Origin: an uncultured Planctomycetota bacterium
GTDB taxonomy: Bacteria; Planctomycetota; Phycisphaerae; Sedimentisphaerales; UBA12454
Reading direction: 5' to 3'
DNA length: 64,000 nucleotides
NCBI GenBank assembly: GCA_903847315.1
Contig: CAINDG010000008.1
Coordinates: 23,871-87,870, forward strand
Position 1 is the first letter of the stretch. Every line of letters begins with the position of its first letter. The notes below the pieces were generated by a model. That model was not told the origin of the DNA. It searched no databases and saw only the letters and a program-made list of their open reading frames with translations. Both the position numbers and the translations under genes were made by a program. Positions 1 to 8,746 of this stretch are shown here, in pieces.

Positions 1-1249
1 CAGGCTCATTCGCGTCATACCAGCACGGCCCGATAATTCCATGATGGTCGGTGCAATCGAGCACCAAAATACCAGATGCCTCGGCCTGGGCGTAAGCGCT
101 GTCCCATTTTTCCTGGCCTTGTTCAGACGGATGGCCTGCTATGCCGGGCGCTGCTGAAACCGACACTACACGAATTTTTTCAGAGTCCGACAGCGATTTA
201 TTTTGTTGAACAATCCAGTTGAGCGCCTTTGCGCAATCGACCTCATAAACTCCGCCCCTGGTGGCGCAATAGTACACACGTGCATCCGGAGCGGTTCCGC
301 AATTTGTTCCGACAAGCAGACTTGTCACGGCAGGGCCGTGCATACTGCCTTGCTCTCCTGAAGCCAAATCGTGGTATGCAGCAATCTTGCCGGCATATTC
401 AGGATGACCTCCAATCACAAACTGGTCGATGATAGCAACATTTACGCCTTTTCCAGTAATTCCCTGCTTGTGCAGTTCCCTGATGCCTAAGCCGGGATTC
501 ATTGCGTCAGTCATTAATTTATTGGGGTCGCAGCCGGCGGGCATTTTATTCAATGAAGGCCAAACGGTATCTTTATTAAAGGTTAGTGTCGGCAAAAGTC
601 CCTTTTGTTTTGAAAGGTCTAACTTGCTTAAATTGCTCCAGCGTACATCATTGAACTCTTTAACAGAATCGAAAGAACGGCCCATCGACATGGAACGGTT
701 GGCTTTTTGATGCATCTGGGAGGTTACATACAGAGCGACCACCTTATAGTTGTTAAAGAAAAATCTGACATTCTGTTCGCTTCGGCCGTAATAGCACCGT
801 CCTGCGTAACTATCGATATCTTTATATAAAACTTTGTCTTTGTATTCATTTTTCTGATTTACCACAGTTTCTGCCGGCTGGCCTATTAACTGGAGAACTT
901 CATCAAGCGAAGACCCTATTTTAATTTTATCACGAAAGACAAAACCCGACTGCTGCTCAAATCGCAGTTCAACAATATGGTCGTTAACTATCATTATGTA
1001 TAATCCGCCGGGATAAACAGCCACATAATTTGAGGGCAGGTTTTTTCGTTCAAAGGTTTTTTCGCCGCTATCTCCTCCGACATATTTTTCCGGCTCGCCG
1101 AAGATGCTTATGATTTTATCGAGGCCTGCCGTGTTAATATCTAACTGGGCGACTTTGGCGTTGATATCCGATACGGACTCGGCTGCGATACAAATGTTTA
1201 ATGATATTAAGACGGCGATGAATAAACTGGCAAATAATTTCTTTGGCAT
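1..1249 (-). CDS. Secreted subtilisin-like (S8) serine protease with two N-terminal BamE-like modules, partial
   Basis: Reading the minus strand from the ATG at 1249 gives an open frame of 416 codons that leaves the window without a stop. An AAGGAG ribosome site lies 6 nt before the ATG. Residues 1-23 form a signal peptide ending in an Ala-rich site. Two repeats of about 60 residues follow, each with a Leu-Asp-x-Ile/Val...Gly-x-Pro start and a hydrophobic strand near its end; they resemble the BamE/SmpA fold. The protease domain begins near residue 250. The catalytic Asp lies in GVNVAIID and the His in GSMHGPAVTSLLVG; the Ser would be beyond the edge. The product is probably exported and acts in the periplasm or at the surface. 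It lies 35 nt downstream of the Kdo-kinase-like gene and may be co-transcribed. The protease assignment is firm; the BamE-like label is by pattern only. Confidence 0.82.
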   Translation of the reverse strand, partial: MPKKLFASLFIAVLISLNICIAAESVSDINAKVAQLDINTAGLDKIISIFGEPEKYVGGDSGEKTFERKNLPSNYVAVYPGGLYIMIVNDHIVELRFEQQSGFVFRDKIKIGSSLDEVLQLIGQPAETVVNQKNEYKDKVLYKDIDSYAGRCYYGRSEQNVRFFFNNYKVVALYVTSQMHQKANRSMSMGRSFDSVKEFNDVRWSNLSKLDLSKQKGLLPTLTFNKDTVWPSLNKMPAGCDPNKLMTDAMNPGLGIRELHKQGITGKGVNVAIIDQFVIGGHPEYAGKIAAYHDLASGEQGSMHGPAVTSLLVGTNCGTAPDARVYYCATRGGVYEVDCAKALNWIVQQNKSLSDSEKIRVVSVSAAPGIAGHPSEQGQEKWDSAYAQAEASGILVLDCTDHHGIIGPCWYDANEP

Positions 1250-1284
1250 ATTAACTCCTTTTTGCGGAAATTATTTTATTTGTG

Positions 1285-2118
1285 TCAATTCATTATTCCT
1301 TTTGCGGCAAGTCTTTTTGCGGTCCTCGATTCAATTTTCTTGGCGAGTTTGTCTTTGTTAATTGGGATTTGCTGCTGAGCGAGATAAGAGGTCAAAAAAC
1401 AGGTCCTGTCCTCATCGGTAATGTTTTGGCGGAACATATTTATCTGGACAAGATTTTTAATCCTCAGCCGGAGAGACAGATTATCGAATTTTTTCGTTCT
1501 TTCGTTGTCGAGAAAGATAAAATCATATTTATCTTTGGAATCCTTTTTATTAAATAGATTTCTCGACTGCGCTTCGCTGCGCTCGAAATGACAATGAGCG
1601 GATTTTACGAGGACATTACCAAGTCTTAAATCGCCGTGGAAAATACCCTTGTTGTGCATCAGGCCGATAGTTTGGCCGAATTGCTCAATCAGCGATTGTT
1701 TTTCAGAGCCGGATAGTTCGCTGAGCAATTGCGACAGGGGAGTGCTGTTTTGAACTTCTAATGTTATAAAAAATTTCCTGCCGCAGGCAACGGCAGGGGG
1801 AACTAAAAAACCATTTTGTTTTAACATTTGACCGGCGTCGAAGGCCTTTTGTGCCCGGGTGAAACAAATAAGGCCTTTTAAAATATCGAGCAAGCCGCGA
1901 TTGAGATACTGCTTGAGGACGAGATTATAGACCTTTGCCCTGAATAAAACACTGAACTTTGAGACAATCGCGAACTTCGAAGACGCGAGTTTGTCAAAAG
2001 AACTTCTCTGGCCGTTGGATGTCTTTGCGGATGAAGAAACGACAGATTCAAAAGCTGAGGGGAAATCGTCAGCGAGTTTAATTTTCCAGCCGGCTAATTT
2101 AATTGTGCTATAAGTCAT
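1285..2118 (-). CDS. Kdo kinase / InaA-type lipopolysaccharide kinase-like protein with an in-frame repeat insertion
   Basis: This 277-residue protein has the small protein-kinase-like fold of the WaaP/KdkA/InaA family, which phosphorylates sugars of the LPS inner core at the cytoplasmic face. The catalytic loop HGDLRLGNVL is at residues 161-170 and the metal-binding segment FLDNERTK at about 202-209. It lies directly behind lpxI and lpxD, which fits a lipid A/core role. Residues 176-188 (CHFERSEAQSRNL) are translated from a dispersed palindromic repeat lodged between the two catalytic motifs. Residues 38-55 (SSFDKLASSKF...) also look repeat-derived. Whether the enzyme still works is unknown, but the frame is open throughout. 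The exact sugar substrate cannot be told. Confidence 0.72.
   Translation of the reverse strand: MTYSTIKLAGWKIKLADDFPSAFESVVSSSAKTSNGQRSSFDKLASSKFAIVSKFSVLFRAKVYNLVLKQYLNRGLLDILKGLICFTRAQKAFDAGQMLKQNGFLVPPAVACGRKFFITLEVQNSTPLSQLLSELSGSEKQSLIEQFGQTIGLMHNKGIFHGDLRLGNVLVKSAHCHFERSEAQSRNLFNKKDSKDKYDFIFLDNERTKKFDNLSLRLRIKNLVQINMFRQNITDEDRTCFLTSYLAQQQIPINKDKLAKKIESRTAKRLAAKGIMN
1556..1593 (-). repeat. Dispersed palindromic repeat, copy 1, inside the Kdo-kinase-like gene
   Basis: A 38-nt element reads on the minus strand from TGTCATTTCGAGC to GTCGAGAAATCT, with an internal GCGCAGCGAAGCGC palindrome. The same two ends bound a 44-nt copy at 39272-39315 with a different centre. Here it lies inside a coding region and keeps the frame. 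Elements with these ends are common between genes in many uncultured bacteria; that remark is from memory. Confidence 0.8.
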
Positions 2119-2124
2119 ATCAGT

Positions 2125-2961
2125 TTAATAGCCGAGGACGGCGATATTCAATTTGTTCGCAAGCTCTATTGTCTGCGGCTTGTCGATAATGATGGTTTTG
2201 GCCGCCTCGACGACAAGGCAGGAGCCGCCGTTTTGCGACAGTGCTTTGATTGTATCGGGTCCGACGCAGGGCATATCAAAACGGGCGTCCTGGTCGGGTT
2301 TTGAGGCTTTTAAAAGGGTCCAGAAGCCTTTTTTGCAGGTCTGGCCTGCACGGGCAATCATTTTCTCGGTACCTTCAACGGCCTCGACGGCAATCACGGT
2401 TCTTTCCTTGACGGCGATAGCCTGTCCAATGCCCATTTGTGCGATTGATTTGAGCAGCGGCCAGCCAAAGTCGATATCCTGCCGAATGTCGGCGGGGGGC
2501 TGGGTTTTTGTCATTACGCCTTTATCGGCCAGATGCTCTTTACAAAATTTTGTCGAGTCCTGCAAAATAACACCTCCGCTTGCAAGCTCATCCGCAATGG
2601 CCTGCAGGATAACCTGGTCGCTTTTATTTTTTTTCCTCAGACGCCAATAGTAAATTCTTATCGCCCGCCAGTCGGGCAGATACTTTAAAATCCGCCAGGG
2701 CGTAAAAAGTTTTTCCTTTTGAACTTTGCCGACCATAATGGCGTCGGTTGCGCCCTGACTTTTTAATTTTCTAATCCAGGCGCCCGGTCGCGCGAGCGGA
2801 ACCTGAACGTAAAAATCGACTTCATCTGCAAGGCCGGGGTCAGGATTGTCTCCAAGTCCGGCACATACAACTTTCAGGCCTGCCTGTTTTGCGCCTTGGG
2901 CAACGAGAAACGGCAGCCTTCCAGCTCCCGCTATCAGACCTATTATTTTTTTTTCATTCAT
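2125..2961 (-). CDS. lpxI: UDP-2,3-diacylglucosamine diphosphatase LpxI (DUF1009)
   Basis: LpxI hydrolyses UDP-2,3-diacylglucosamine to lipid X and UMP, the fourth step of lipid A synthesis, and replaces LpxH in many bacteria. The sequence starts with the N-domain pattern IGLIAGAGRLPFLVA. It then has the GATDAIMVGKVQKEKLF segment and, near residue 230, the C-domain signature RFDMPCVGPDTI. The length of 278 residues is normal for the family. I chose the ATG at 2961 over the in-frame start at 2979 because the family begins close to the IIGLIAGAG strand. The gene overlaps the end of lpxD by 8 nt, which implies translational coupling, and is followed by the Kdo-kinase-like gene. Confidence 0.92.
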   Translation of the reverse strand: MNEKKIIGLIAGAGRLPFLVAQGAKQAGLKVVCAGLGDNPDPGLADEVDFYVQVPLARPGAWIRKLKSQGATDAIMVGKVQKEKLFTPWRILKYLPDWRAIRIYYWRLRKKNKSDQVILQAIADELASGGVILQDSTKFCKEHLADKGVMTKTQPPADIRQDIDFGWPLLKSIAQMGIGQAIAVKERTVIAVEAVEGTEKMIARAGQTCKKGFWTLLKASKPDQDARFDMPCVGPDTIKALSQNGGSCLVVEAAKTIIIDKPQTIELANKLNIAVLGY

Positions 2962-3970
2962 TCTTAGAGGATTTTTCAAGGCGACTAATTGCCTTTTTCA
3001 TTTCCGGCAGGTCTTCAATAAGACTGTAGGCACGTTTTGCTTTCGCAGCATCGATGGCCGGGGCGCCGACGACAGACTGGCCATCGGGAATATCATTTAT
3101 TACACCCGCCTGAGCGGCAATCATGACGCAATTTCCGATTTTAATGTGTCCGACAATACCGGCCTGAGCGGCAATGACGCAGTGATGGCCGATTGTCGTA
3201 GAGCCGGCAACGCCAATATGGCTGACGAACAGACAGTGGGGGCCGATTTTTGCGCCGTGGCCGATATTGATAAGGTCGCCGAATTTGCAGCCTGCGCCGA
3301 TAATCGTATCGTCAATAGCACCGCGCTGAATACTGCAATTTGCGCCGATTTCAACATCGTCTTCGATAATAACTTTTCCGATCTGCGGAATTTTGTGATG
3401 CTTGCCTTTGTATGTCGCGTAGCCGTAGCCGTCTTTGCCGATTGATGAATTAGAATTAATGATGACGTTGTTGCCGAGCGTACAGCCGTCGTAAATTACT
3501 GCATTCGGATATAGAATGCAGTTGCTTCCGATTTTTGAATCGGAGCCGACGAACGCGCCGGGATAGATAACCGTGTTTTCACCAATAACAGCGTTATCGC
3601 ATACGGTTGCGAAATCGTAAATGTTGCAGCCTTTACCAATGCGGGCTGTTTCGGCAATCGAGGCTTTTTTCGAGATGCCGGTTTGTTTGTGCTGCCTGTG
3701 GCCGTAAAGAAGGATAGTGATTTGAGCATAGGCGTAATACGGGTCTTCAGTAATAAGCAGCGAGGCAGGGCAGGGAACGTCTTTGCCGACAATTACGGCG
3801 CCGGCTTTAGTGGTCGCAACGGCCTTTGCGTATTTCGGATTGGCAAGGAAACTTATGTCTGAAGAGGTCGCGTTTTCAAGGGTCGCGACGGAAGAAATTT
3901 TTATTTGCGCATCGCCCTTGACCTTACCGCTAACGTACTGAGCCAGTTGTTCTAATGTTTTTGTGGGCAT
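2954..3970 (-). CDS. lpxD: UDP-3-O-acylglucosamine N-acyltransferase LpxD
   Basis: LpxD adds the N-linked acyl chain in the third step of lipid A synthesis, using acyl-ACP. The 338-residue protein has the uridine-binding N-domain (about 1-100) and then a left-handed beta-helix of hexapeptide repeats (IGENTVIYPGAFVGSDSKIG and similar, about 100-310). The catalytic His is at about 238 in INIGHGAKIG. A short helical tail that would bind ACP closes the protein. An AAGGA-type ribosome site precedes the ATG, and a good promoter lies 34 nt upstream. It heads a tight set with lpxI and the Kdo-kinase-like gene. Confidence 0.95.
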   Translation of the reverse strand: MPTKTLEQLAQYVSGKVKGDAQIKISSVATLENATSSDISFLANPKYAKAVATTKAGAVIVGKDVPCPASLLITEDPYYAYAQITILLYGHRQHKQTGISKKASIAETARIGKGCNIYDFATVCDNAVIGENTVIYPGAFVGSDSKIGSNCILYPNAVIYDGCTLGNNVIINSNSSIGKDGYGYATYKGKHHKIPQIGKVIIEDDVEIGANCSIQRGAIDDTIIGAGCKFGDLINIGHGAKIGPHCLFVSHIGVAGSTTIGHHCVIAAQAGIVGHIKIGNCVMIAAQAGVINDIPDGQSVVGAPAIDAAKAKRAYSLIEDLPEMKKAISRLEKSSKNE

Positions 3971-4004
3971 TTGTTGTCTTTATATCCTTTGATTTAAACA
4001 AATC

Positions 4005-4032
4005 ATTATAACGCTTAGATATTGCAGGTCAA
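4005..4032 (-). promoter_or_regulatory. Predicted sigma70-type promoter of lpxD-lpxI
   Basis: On the minus strand TTGACC (4027-4032) and a perfect TATAAT (4005-4010) are separated by 16 nt. The -35 box overlaps the last codons of the glycosyltransferase gene, so lpxD can be transcribed apart from it. Confidence 0.6.
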
Positions 4033-5102
4033 GAACTTAAGAATTTAAGGACTGCCCGGCTGACTTGACTGACTGCATCCGGAGAGGGGTTTTGGAAGTC
4101 CGAATCGTCAAATTTGAAGGCTTTTACCTTCGGGCCTGCGGGAGAATAAATTCGCGGATTAGTCGGGCCGAAGCAGGTAATCGCAGGAATACCAGATGCC
4201 GATGCGATGTGCGCAATGCCGCTGTCGTTGCCGATAAAACAGCCGGCGCAGCAGAGGAGCTGGAATGTCCGGGTAAGCGAGGTTTCTGAAATTACCGGCG
4301 CCAGGGCGGACAATCTATCGATGGTCTTTCTGTTAAAACGCTCCTGTTCGGCCGGCCCGAGCAGGAAAATTACGCCTGCCCCGACATCGAGCAGTTCTTC
4401 GGCTAATAGATAGAAGTTGTCGATGTGCCAGCATTTTTTAATGCCGCCGCTGCCGGGATGAATTATTACCGGCTTTTTATTTTTCTTTAAGCCGAGCGAG
4501 TCAAGAATAGACTTGCCCGCAGAGAAGTCGGACTTGAGCGGTTTGAGGTATTTTTTCTTATGGGCGGCCGAACGTGCCGATGAGCGGCGATGTTTGTGGT
4601 CGGGATAAGAATCGATAATAGAATCAATGTAAAATTTAGTTATATGATGTTTGTAATCGGCAGGCGGTTTGAGCTGAAGGGCGAGGACATCAACCTGATT
4701 GCTGCAGTTGGCAGTGAAAGCGAGGTTATACTCAAAATCGTCGCCTGCCTGTCCCAAAAAGGTAAAGATATACGGATAACCGGCGAAGGCGGCTATGAGC
4801 GAGTCGTTCTCCCGAACGTCGAATTTTTTTCTGTCGATAAAAAGTCTGTGCAAATCGATGGAGTCGAGGTCTTTTATGCTGTCGATACAGGTTCTTGCGG
4901 GGAAATATTCCATATAATTACTTCTGCCGAGCATAGTTATCGAGCCGATATTGAAGGTTTTTTTGATAAACTCTGCTATCGGCAGTGTAAGAACACAATC
5001 GCCTATCGCGCCGGGCTGGATTATCAGGGCACGGTTCGAGAGCCTGTGAGCTTTTGCCTCAGCAGAAGACAGGATTTTAAAAATATCTTGTTGTTTGTCC
5101 AT
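4029..5102 (-). CDS. Glycosyltransferase family 9, ADP-heptose:LPS heptosyltransferase-like
   Basis: The 357-residue protein has the two Rossmann halves of GT9 enzymes, which add heptose to the LPS inner core at the cytoplasmic side of the inner membrane. Near the N-terminus ALIIQPGAIGDCVLTLPI matches the family's Gly-Asp-x-Val/Leu loop. The C-half has VIIHPGSGGIKKCWHIDNF, FLLGPAEQERF and IGNDSGIAHIASASGIPAITCFGPTNP, the sugar-nucleotide site. Its start codon overlaps the stop of mnmA (TAATG). The donor could be another sugar, so no Waa name is given. Confidence 0.85.
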   Translation of the reverse strand: MDKQQDIFKILSSAEAKAHRLSNRALIIQPGAIGDCVLTLPIAEFIKKTFNIGSITMLGRSNYMEYFPARTCIDSIKDLDSIDLHRLFIDRKKFDVRENDSLIAAFAGYPYIFTFLGQAGDDFEYNLAFTANCSNQVDVLALQLKPPADYKHHITKFYIDSIIDSYPDHKHRRSSARSAAHKKKYLKPLKSDFSAGKSILDSLGLKKNKKPVIIHPGSGGIKKCWHIDNFYLLAEELLDVGAGVIFLLGPAEQERFNRKTIDRLSALAPVISETSLTRTFQLLCCAGCFIGNDSGIAHIASASGIPAITCFGPTNPRIYSPAGPKVKAFKFDDSDFQNPSPDAVSQVSRAVLKFLSS

Positions 5103-6169
5103 TAGTCTATTGTCCGGTCAATCCATGCGCCGCCTGCGACTTTAAGGCCTGCGGGCGAGTCAATATAAAAAACCGCGGTCTGGCCGGGCGTTATCGCACG
5201 CAGCGGCTGGTCGAATATAATCTTAACCGAATTTTGCTGCGGGTAAACCATTCCATTTACCGGCTTGTGATTATACCTGATTTTGATTTTCGCGGCAAAC
5301 GGCTGCTGCGGCAGGTCGATGAGCCAATTCGGATTCGAGGCAAGAAGCGATTTGTGGACAAGGTCTTCGGATGGGCCGAGAGTAACGGTATTAGTTTCGC
5401 TATCGAGTTTTGTAACATACCAGGGCACGCCCATAGCGACCTTTACGCCTCTTCGCTGGCCGATTGTAAAATGATGAATGCCGGTGTGAGTGCCGAGGAT
5501 TTTGCCGCTGCTGTCGATGATATTGCCTTGTTTGGCGATGTCCGGGCAGAGCTCTTCAAGTTTGCCGGCGTAATCATTGTCCGGAATGAAGCAAATTTCC
5601 TGCGAATCAGGTTTGGAGCTGACGGACAGGCCGAGTTTTTCCGCCAGACTGCGGGTATGGCTTTTGTCAAAATCGCTGAGCGGGAAAAGTATATAGGGCA
5701 GGACAGAGCGGTTAATCATCGCAAGGGCATAGGACTGGTCTTTTGCGGTATTGGCTGCGGCGTAAAGAGCGGAGCCGGCATCGTCCTGACGAATCGCGGC
5801 GTAATGACCTGTGGCCATAAAGTCGGCGCCTTTGCTTTTGGCGTAGTCGAAGAGTTTGCCGAACTTGATATGGCGATTGCAGAAAACACAGGGGTTTGGG
5901 GTCCTGGCCTGCTTATACTCGCCGCAGAAATAACCAAGGACTGTCCTGAAGTCGTTTCTTAAGTCCAGCGATTCAAATTTTATGCCGAGATATTTGGCGA
6001 CAGCCTGCGCATCGTCACAATGCTGCTGTGCATTGTCGTGGACTATCATAAAAATGCCGGTGCAGTCGCATCCTGCCTCTATGAGCAAAGCGGCACAAGT
6101 AGAACTGTCAACGCCGCCGCTCATCGCGACGAATACCTTTTTGCCTTTTATAGACTTTGTATTATCCAA
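5102..6169 (-). CDS. mnmA: tRNA-specific 2-thiouridylase MnmA
   Basis: MnmA makes 2-thiouridine at wobble position 34 of Lys, Glu and Gln tRNAs, using ATP and sulfur from a relay. The 355-residue sequence shows the PP-loop AMSGGVDSST (about 15-24), the catalytic Cys94 in TPNPCVFCN and the second catalytic Cys193 in SQEICFIPDNDY. The family's FTIGQRRG motif is near residue 237. Length and order are standard. It overlaps the glycosyltransferase gene by one base and starts 17 nt after the AsmA-like gene ends. Confidence 0.96.
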   Translation of the reverse strand: MDNTKSIKGKKVFVAMSGGVDSSTCAALLIEAGCDCTGIFMIVHDNAQQHCDDAQAVAKYLGIKFESLDLRNDFRTVLGYFCGEYKQARTPNPCVFCNRHIKFGKLFDYAKSKGADFMATGHYAAIRQDDAGSALYAAANTAKDQSYALAMINRSVLPYILFPLSDFDKSHTRSLAEKLGLSVSSKPDSQEICFIPDNDYAGKLEELCPDIAKQGNIIDSSGKILGTHTGIHHFTIGQRRGVKVAMGVPWYVTKLDSETNTVTLGPSEDLVHKSLLASNPNWLIDLPQQPFAAKIKIRYNHKPVNGMVYPQQNSVKIIFDQPLRAITPGQTAVFYIDSPAGLKVAGGAWIDRTID

Positions 6170-6186
6170 GCCGGTGCACAGCGATT

Positions 6187-7029
6187 TTAGTTTTTCTTCT
6201 TTTCAAACAATCCTTTGAGCTTATTTGTCACATCCTGTGTTCCTTGGTCTGTAGAGTTGCCTGCGGGTTTGTCTGCAGGTTTTAAAAGCCCTTTCATGGT
6301 TTCGGTGGCCGATTCAAGCGTTTTTCCTACATTCTGCTGAATGGAACCAGTTAAATCTGACGGGAAGATGCCGGCGCCTTTAGTCGCGATTTCGCTTGAA
6401 ATCGCTGCGAAAATTTTGCCGACAACCTCGCCGAGCGATGATTTTTTGCCGCCTAAATCAGACATATGCATTGATGGGATTTTTAAAGTTAAAGCATCAG
6501 ATTTGCCGGGTACAGGAAGAAGTTTTGCGGTTACACCAATATTTTTCAAATTGACATTTGAAATGTGAACGCTCTTGGCGTTTTTCGCGGGCTCTGTAGT
6601 CTTAGTCTCGGTTTGCTGCGGCTTTGGCATCGATTTGAGCATATCGCTAACGTTGTTCGTAAGGCCTTTCTGCTCGATTACTATAGAAACGCCGTCAATC
6701 GTAATATCCTTGATTTCGATTGGATTGCTTAAAAGCCCACCGATACTGGTTGTTACCGAAATTGAGTTTGCTTCGAAAACATGCTTATACTGGTATCCGG
6801 GCGGGTTGCTTATTTTAAGATTGGAAATCGTAACATTGCCTGAAAGAAAGCTCAGGCTCACCTTTGATGCTGAGGCGTCGACGTTGAGCTGCTTTGCAAT
6901 CGCGGATTGAATAGCATACTTGAGCATACCATCGATGGAAACAAATCCGATAATCACCACAAGAAAAATTACTACAATTACAGCGATGAAAATGTTCGTG
7001 CCATGACTTTTTTTGGTTTTTTCGGCCAT
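6187..7029 (-). CDS. AsmA-like membrane-anchored protein
   Basis: The 280-residue protein has a short Lys-rich start, one transmembrane helix at about 11-33, and then a repeat pattern typical of AsmA/DUF748 proteins. That pattern is small amphipathic strands with VTISNLKISNPPGY near 70 and IEIKDITIDGVSIVIEQKG near 105. The C-terminal third is low-complexity and charged. AsmA-like proteins are placed between the inner and outer membrane and are linked to lipid transport and outer-membrane assembly. This one is much shorter than full AsmA, so it may represent only the N-terminal unit. It sits between mnmA and a secreted TPR protein. Confidence 0.65.
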   Translation of the reverse strand: MAEKTKKSHGTNIFIAVIVVIFLVVIIGFVSIDGMLKYAIQSAIAKQLNVDASASKVSLSFLSGNVTISNLKISNPPGYQYKHVFEANSISVTTSIGGLLSNPIEIKDITIDGVSIVIEQKGLTNNVSDMLKSMPKPQQTETKTTEPAKNAKSVHISNVNLKNIGVTAKLLPVPGKSDALTLKIPSMHMSDLGGKKSSLGEVVGKIFAAISSEIATKGAGIFPSDLTGSIQQNVGKTLESATETMKGLLKPADKPAGNSTDQGTQDVTNKLKGLFEKKKN

Positions 7030-7051
7030 TTTAGTTCCCTTCAGACAAAAA

Positions 7052-8746
7052 TTATGGGGTATAGTTTTCCTTAACGATTTTATTCAACTGATTTAAGAAA
7101 TTTTCATCGACCTTGAAACCCTGCTGCTGAGCGATTTTGGCGTGGTTAAGGGCCTGCTGATAGCGGTTGAGCATATATAAAGTGATTGCAAGATTGTTGT
7201 GCGCAGCGGAATAGTTCCAGCGAAGTTCGATGGTTTTTAAATAATACTCTTTCGCTTCTTCATATTTTTTCAGATCCGAATACGCGACGCCCAGATTGAA
7301 ATAAAGGTCTGCATTTTTCGGGTCGAATTTTACCGCGGCTTGGTAGTTCTCAATGGCAAGGTCATAAAGTTTTCGGTTCATATAAGCATTGGCCAGATTA
7401 TGATAGGCGGCAAACATATTAGGGTCGGATTTTACGGCATTTTCATAGGACTGAATTTCTTCATCCGTCCGGCCGAGCTTATTATAAACAAGACCAAGGC
7501 CCAGATGCGCCCTGGCATTGAACGGCCCATAGTATACAGCCGTTCGAAACTGCTCGACAGCCTCATTGTACATCTCTTTCTGAAGATACACATAGCCCAG
7601 ACCACTGGCAGCCTCGACAGAATTAGTTTTGATGATAAGGGCGTGCCTGTAATTTGAGACAGCCTCATCCAATTGCCCATTGTCCTGATATATACCGGCC
7701 AGAGATATATAGATATCGACATCGTGGGCATTGACGTCGGCTGCTTTTTTGAGCATCGCTATGGCTTTTTCGGTAAGACCTTTGGCGTTGTACGCATCCG
7801 CAAGACCTTTATAAATTTCAGCGTAGTTGGGGTCAAGCTCAAGAGCGATGTTGTAATTTTTGATGGCCGTGTCAAGGAGACCTTTTTTCCTGTAGGCGTT
7901 GGCGAGATTGTGATATGTTTTTCCCTCGGTTGAATTTATTTTCAGGGCGATTTCGTACTGCTCAATCGCCAAATCCGTCATATTCTTTCTGAGATAAATA
8001 TTGCCAAGATTTGTTCTGGCTTCGGCCAGCGCAGGATTGAGAGCGACGGACAGCCGCTGATAATAAAAGGCATTTTCTATCTGGCCGCGATTGTAATAGC
8101 TGTTGGCCAGATTGTTAAAAAAACAGCCGATAGTTTCTTTTTTGGTCAGGCTGCGAAGGTAAACGCCGGTATTATCAGGTATTTTAAATTCACTCATATA
8201 ATGCTTGTCAGGCGGGCTGACTCCATTCTGAGTGGTTTCGATATTAAACGAATTGCCTTTACCCTGGTACCGGACGAAAAAATGACCCGGAGCGACTACG
8301 CCGTACAATGGCAGATTGAGCCTTTCGCCGACGGAAAGATACAGCACAGACAGGCTAAGGCAATATCCTCTTTTGTTGTCGATAACAGTATTAAGAAAAA
8401 GGTCGTCGGGATTATCGGCGTTATCGACGGGCTTAAATCCTAATTCTGTGAATAAAACTTTATTTATTGCTTCTACCGTTCTGCGAGGGTTCGAGGAAGA
8501 CGGGGCAAGTTTACGTACCTGTGCGGCGATATCGTCAATTTTGTCGAGATAGGAGTCGATATCAATCCGGTTATCCCATCTTTTGCTGACCAGCAGAACA
8601 CTTGCCGCGAGGTCTATCTGGTCATCGTCAAGTTTCAGTACCTCTTCAATGGAATTGGGATAATATCCTGACTGGCCGGCACTCCAGGACGGGGCCGCAA
8701 GCAGACAAGCCGTAATCAAAACTAAAGAACCAAATATTGTTTTCAT
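7052..8746 (-). CDS. Exported transglutaminase-like (SirB1-type) domain plus TPR-repeat protein
   Basis: The 564-residue protein has a signal peptide (1-22). A transglutaminase-like domain at about 50-200 shows Cys129 in KRGYCLSLSVLYL and His155 in VVAPGHFFVRY, the expected Cys-His pair. About ten TPR units fill 205-550 (for example LAEARTNLGNIYLRKNMTDLA). SirB1-like domains with TPRs are widespread, but their substrates are mostly unknown. The TPR array suggests a periplasmic scaffold. It overlaps the start of the downstream-reading YggU-family gene by 4 nt at 8743-8746. Confidence 0.82.
   Translation of the reverse strand: MKTIFGSLVLITACLLAAPSWSAGQSGYYPNSIEEVLKLDDDQIDLAASVLLVSKRWDNRIDIDSYLDKIDDIAAQVRKLAPSSSNPRRTVEAINKVLFTELGFKPVDNADNPDDLFLNTVIDNKRGYCLSLSVLYLSVGERLNLPLYGVVAPGHFFVRYQGKGNSFNIETTQNGVSPPDKHYMSEFKIPDNTGVYLRSLTKKETIGCFFNNLANSYYNRGQIENAFYYQRLSVALNPALAEARTNLGNIYLRKNMTDLAIEQYEIALKINSTEGKTYHNLANAYRKKGLLDTAIKNYNIALELDPNYAEIYKGLADAYNAKGLTEKAIAMLKKAADVNAHDVDIYISLAGIYQDNGQLDEAVSNYRHALIIKTNSVEAASGLGYVYLQKEMYNEAVEQFRTAVYYGPFNARAHLGLGLVYNKLGRTDEEIQSYENAVKSDPNMFAAYHNLANAYMNRKLYDLAIENYQAAVKFDPKNADLYFNLGVAYSDLKKYEEAKEYYLKTIELRWNYSAAHNNLAITLYMLNRYQQALNHAKIAQQQGFKVDENFLNQLNKIVKENYTP

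Noticed and set aside
5234..5962. 242-aa plus-strand ORF
   Set aside because: Antisense to mnmA in a region of strong mnmA motifs.
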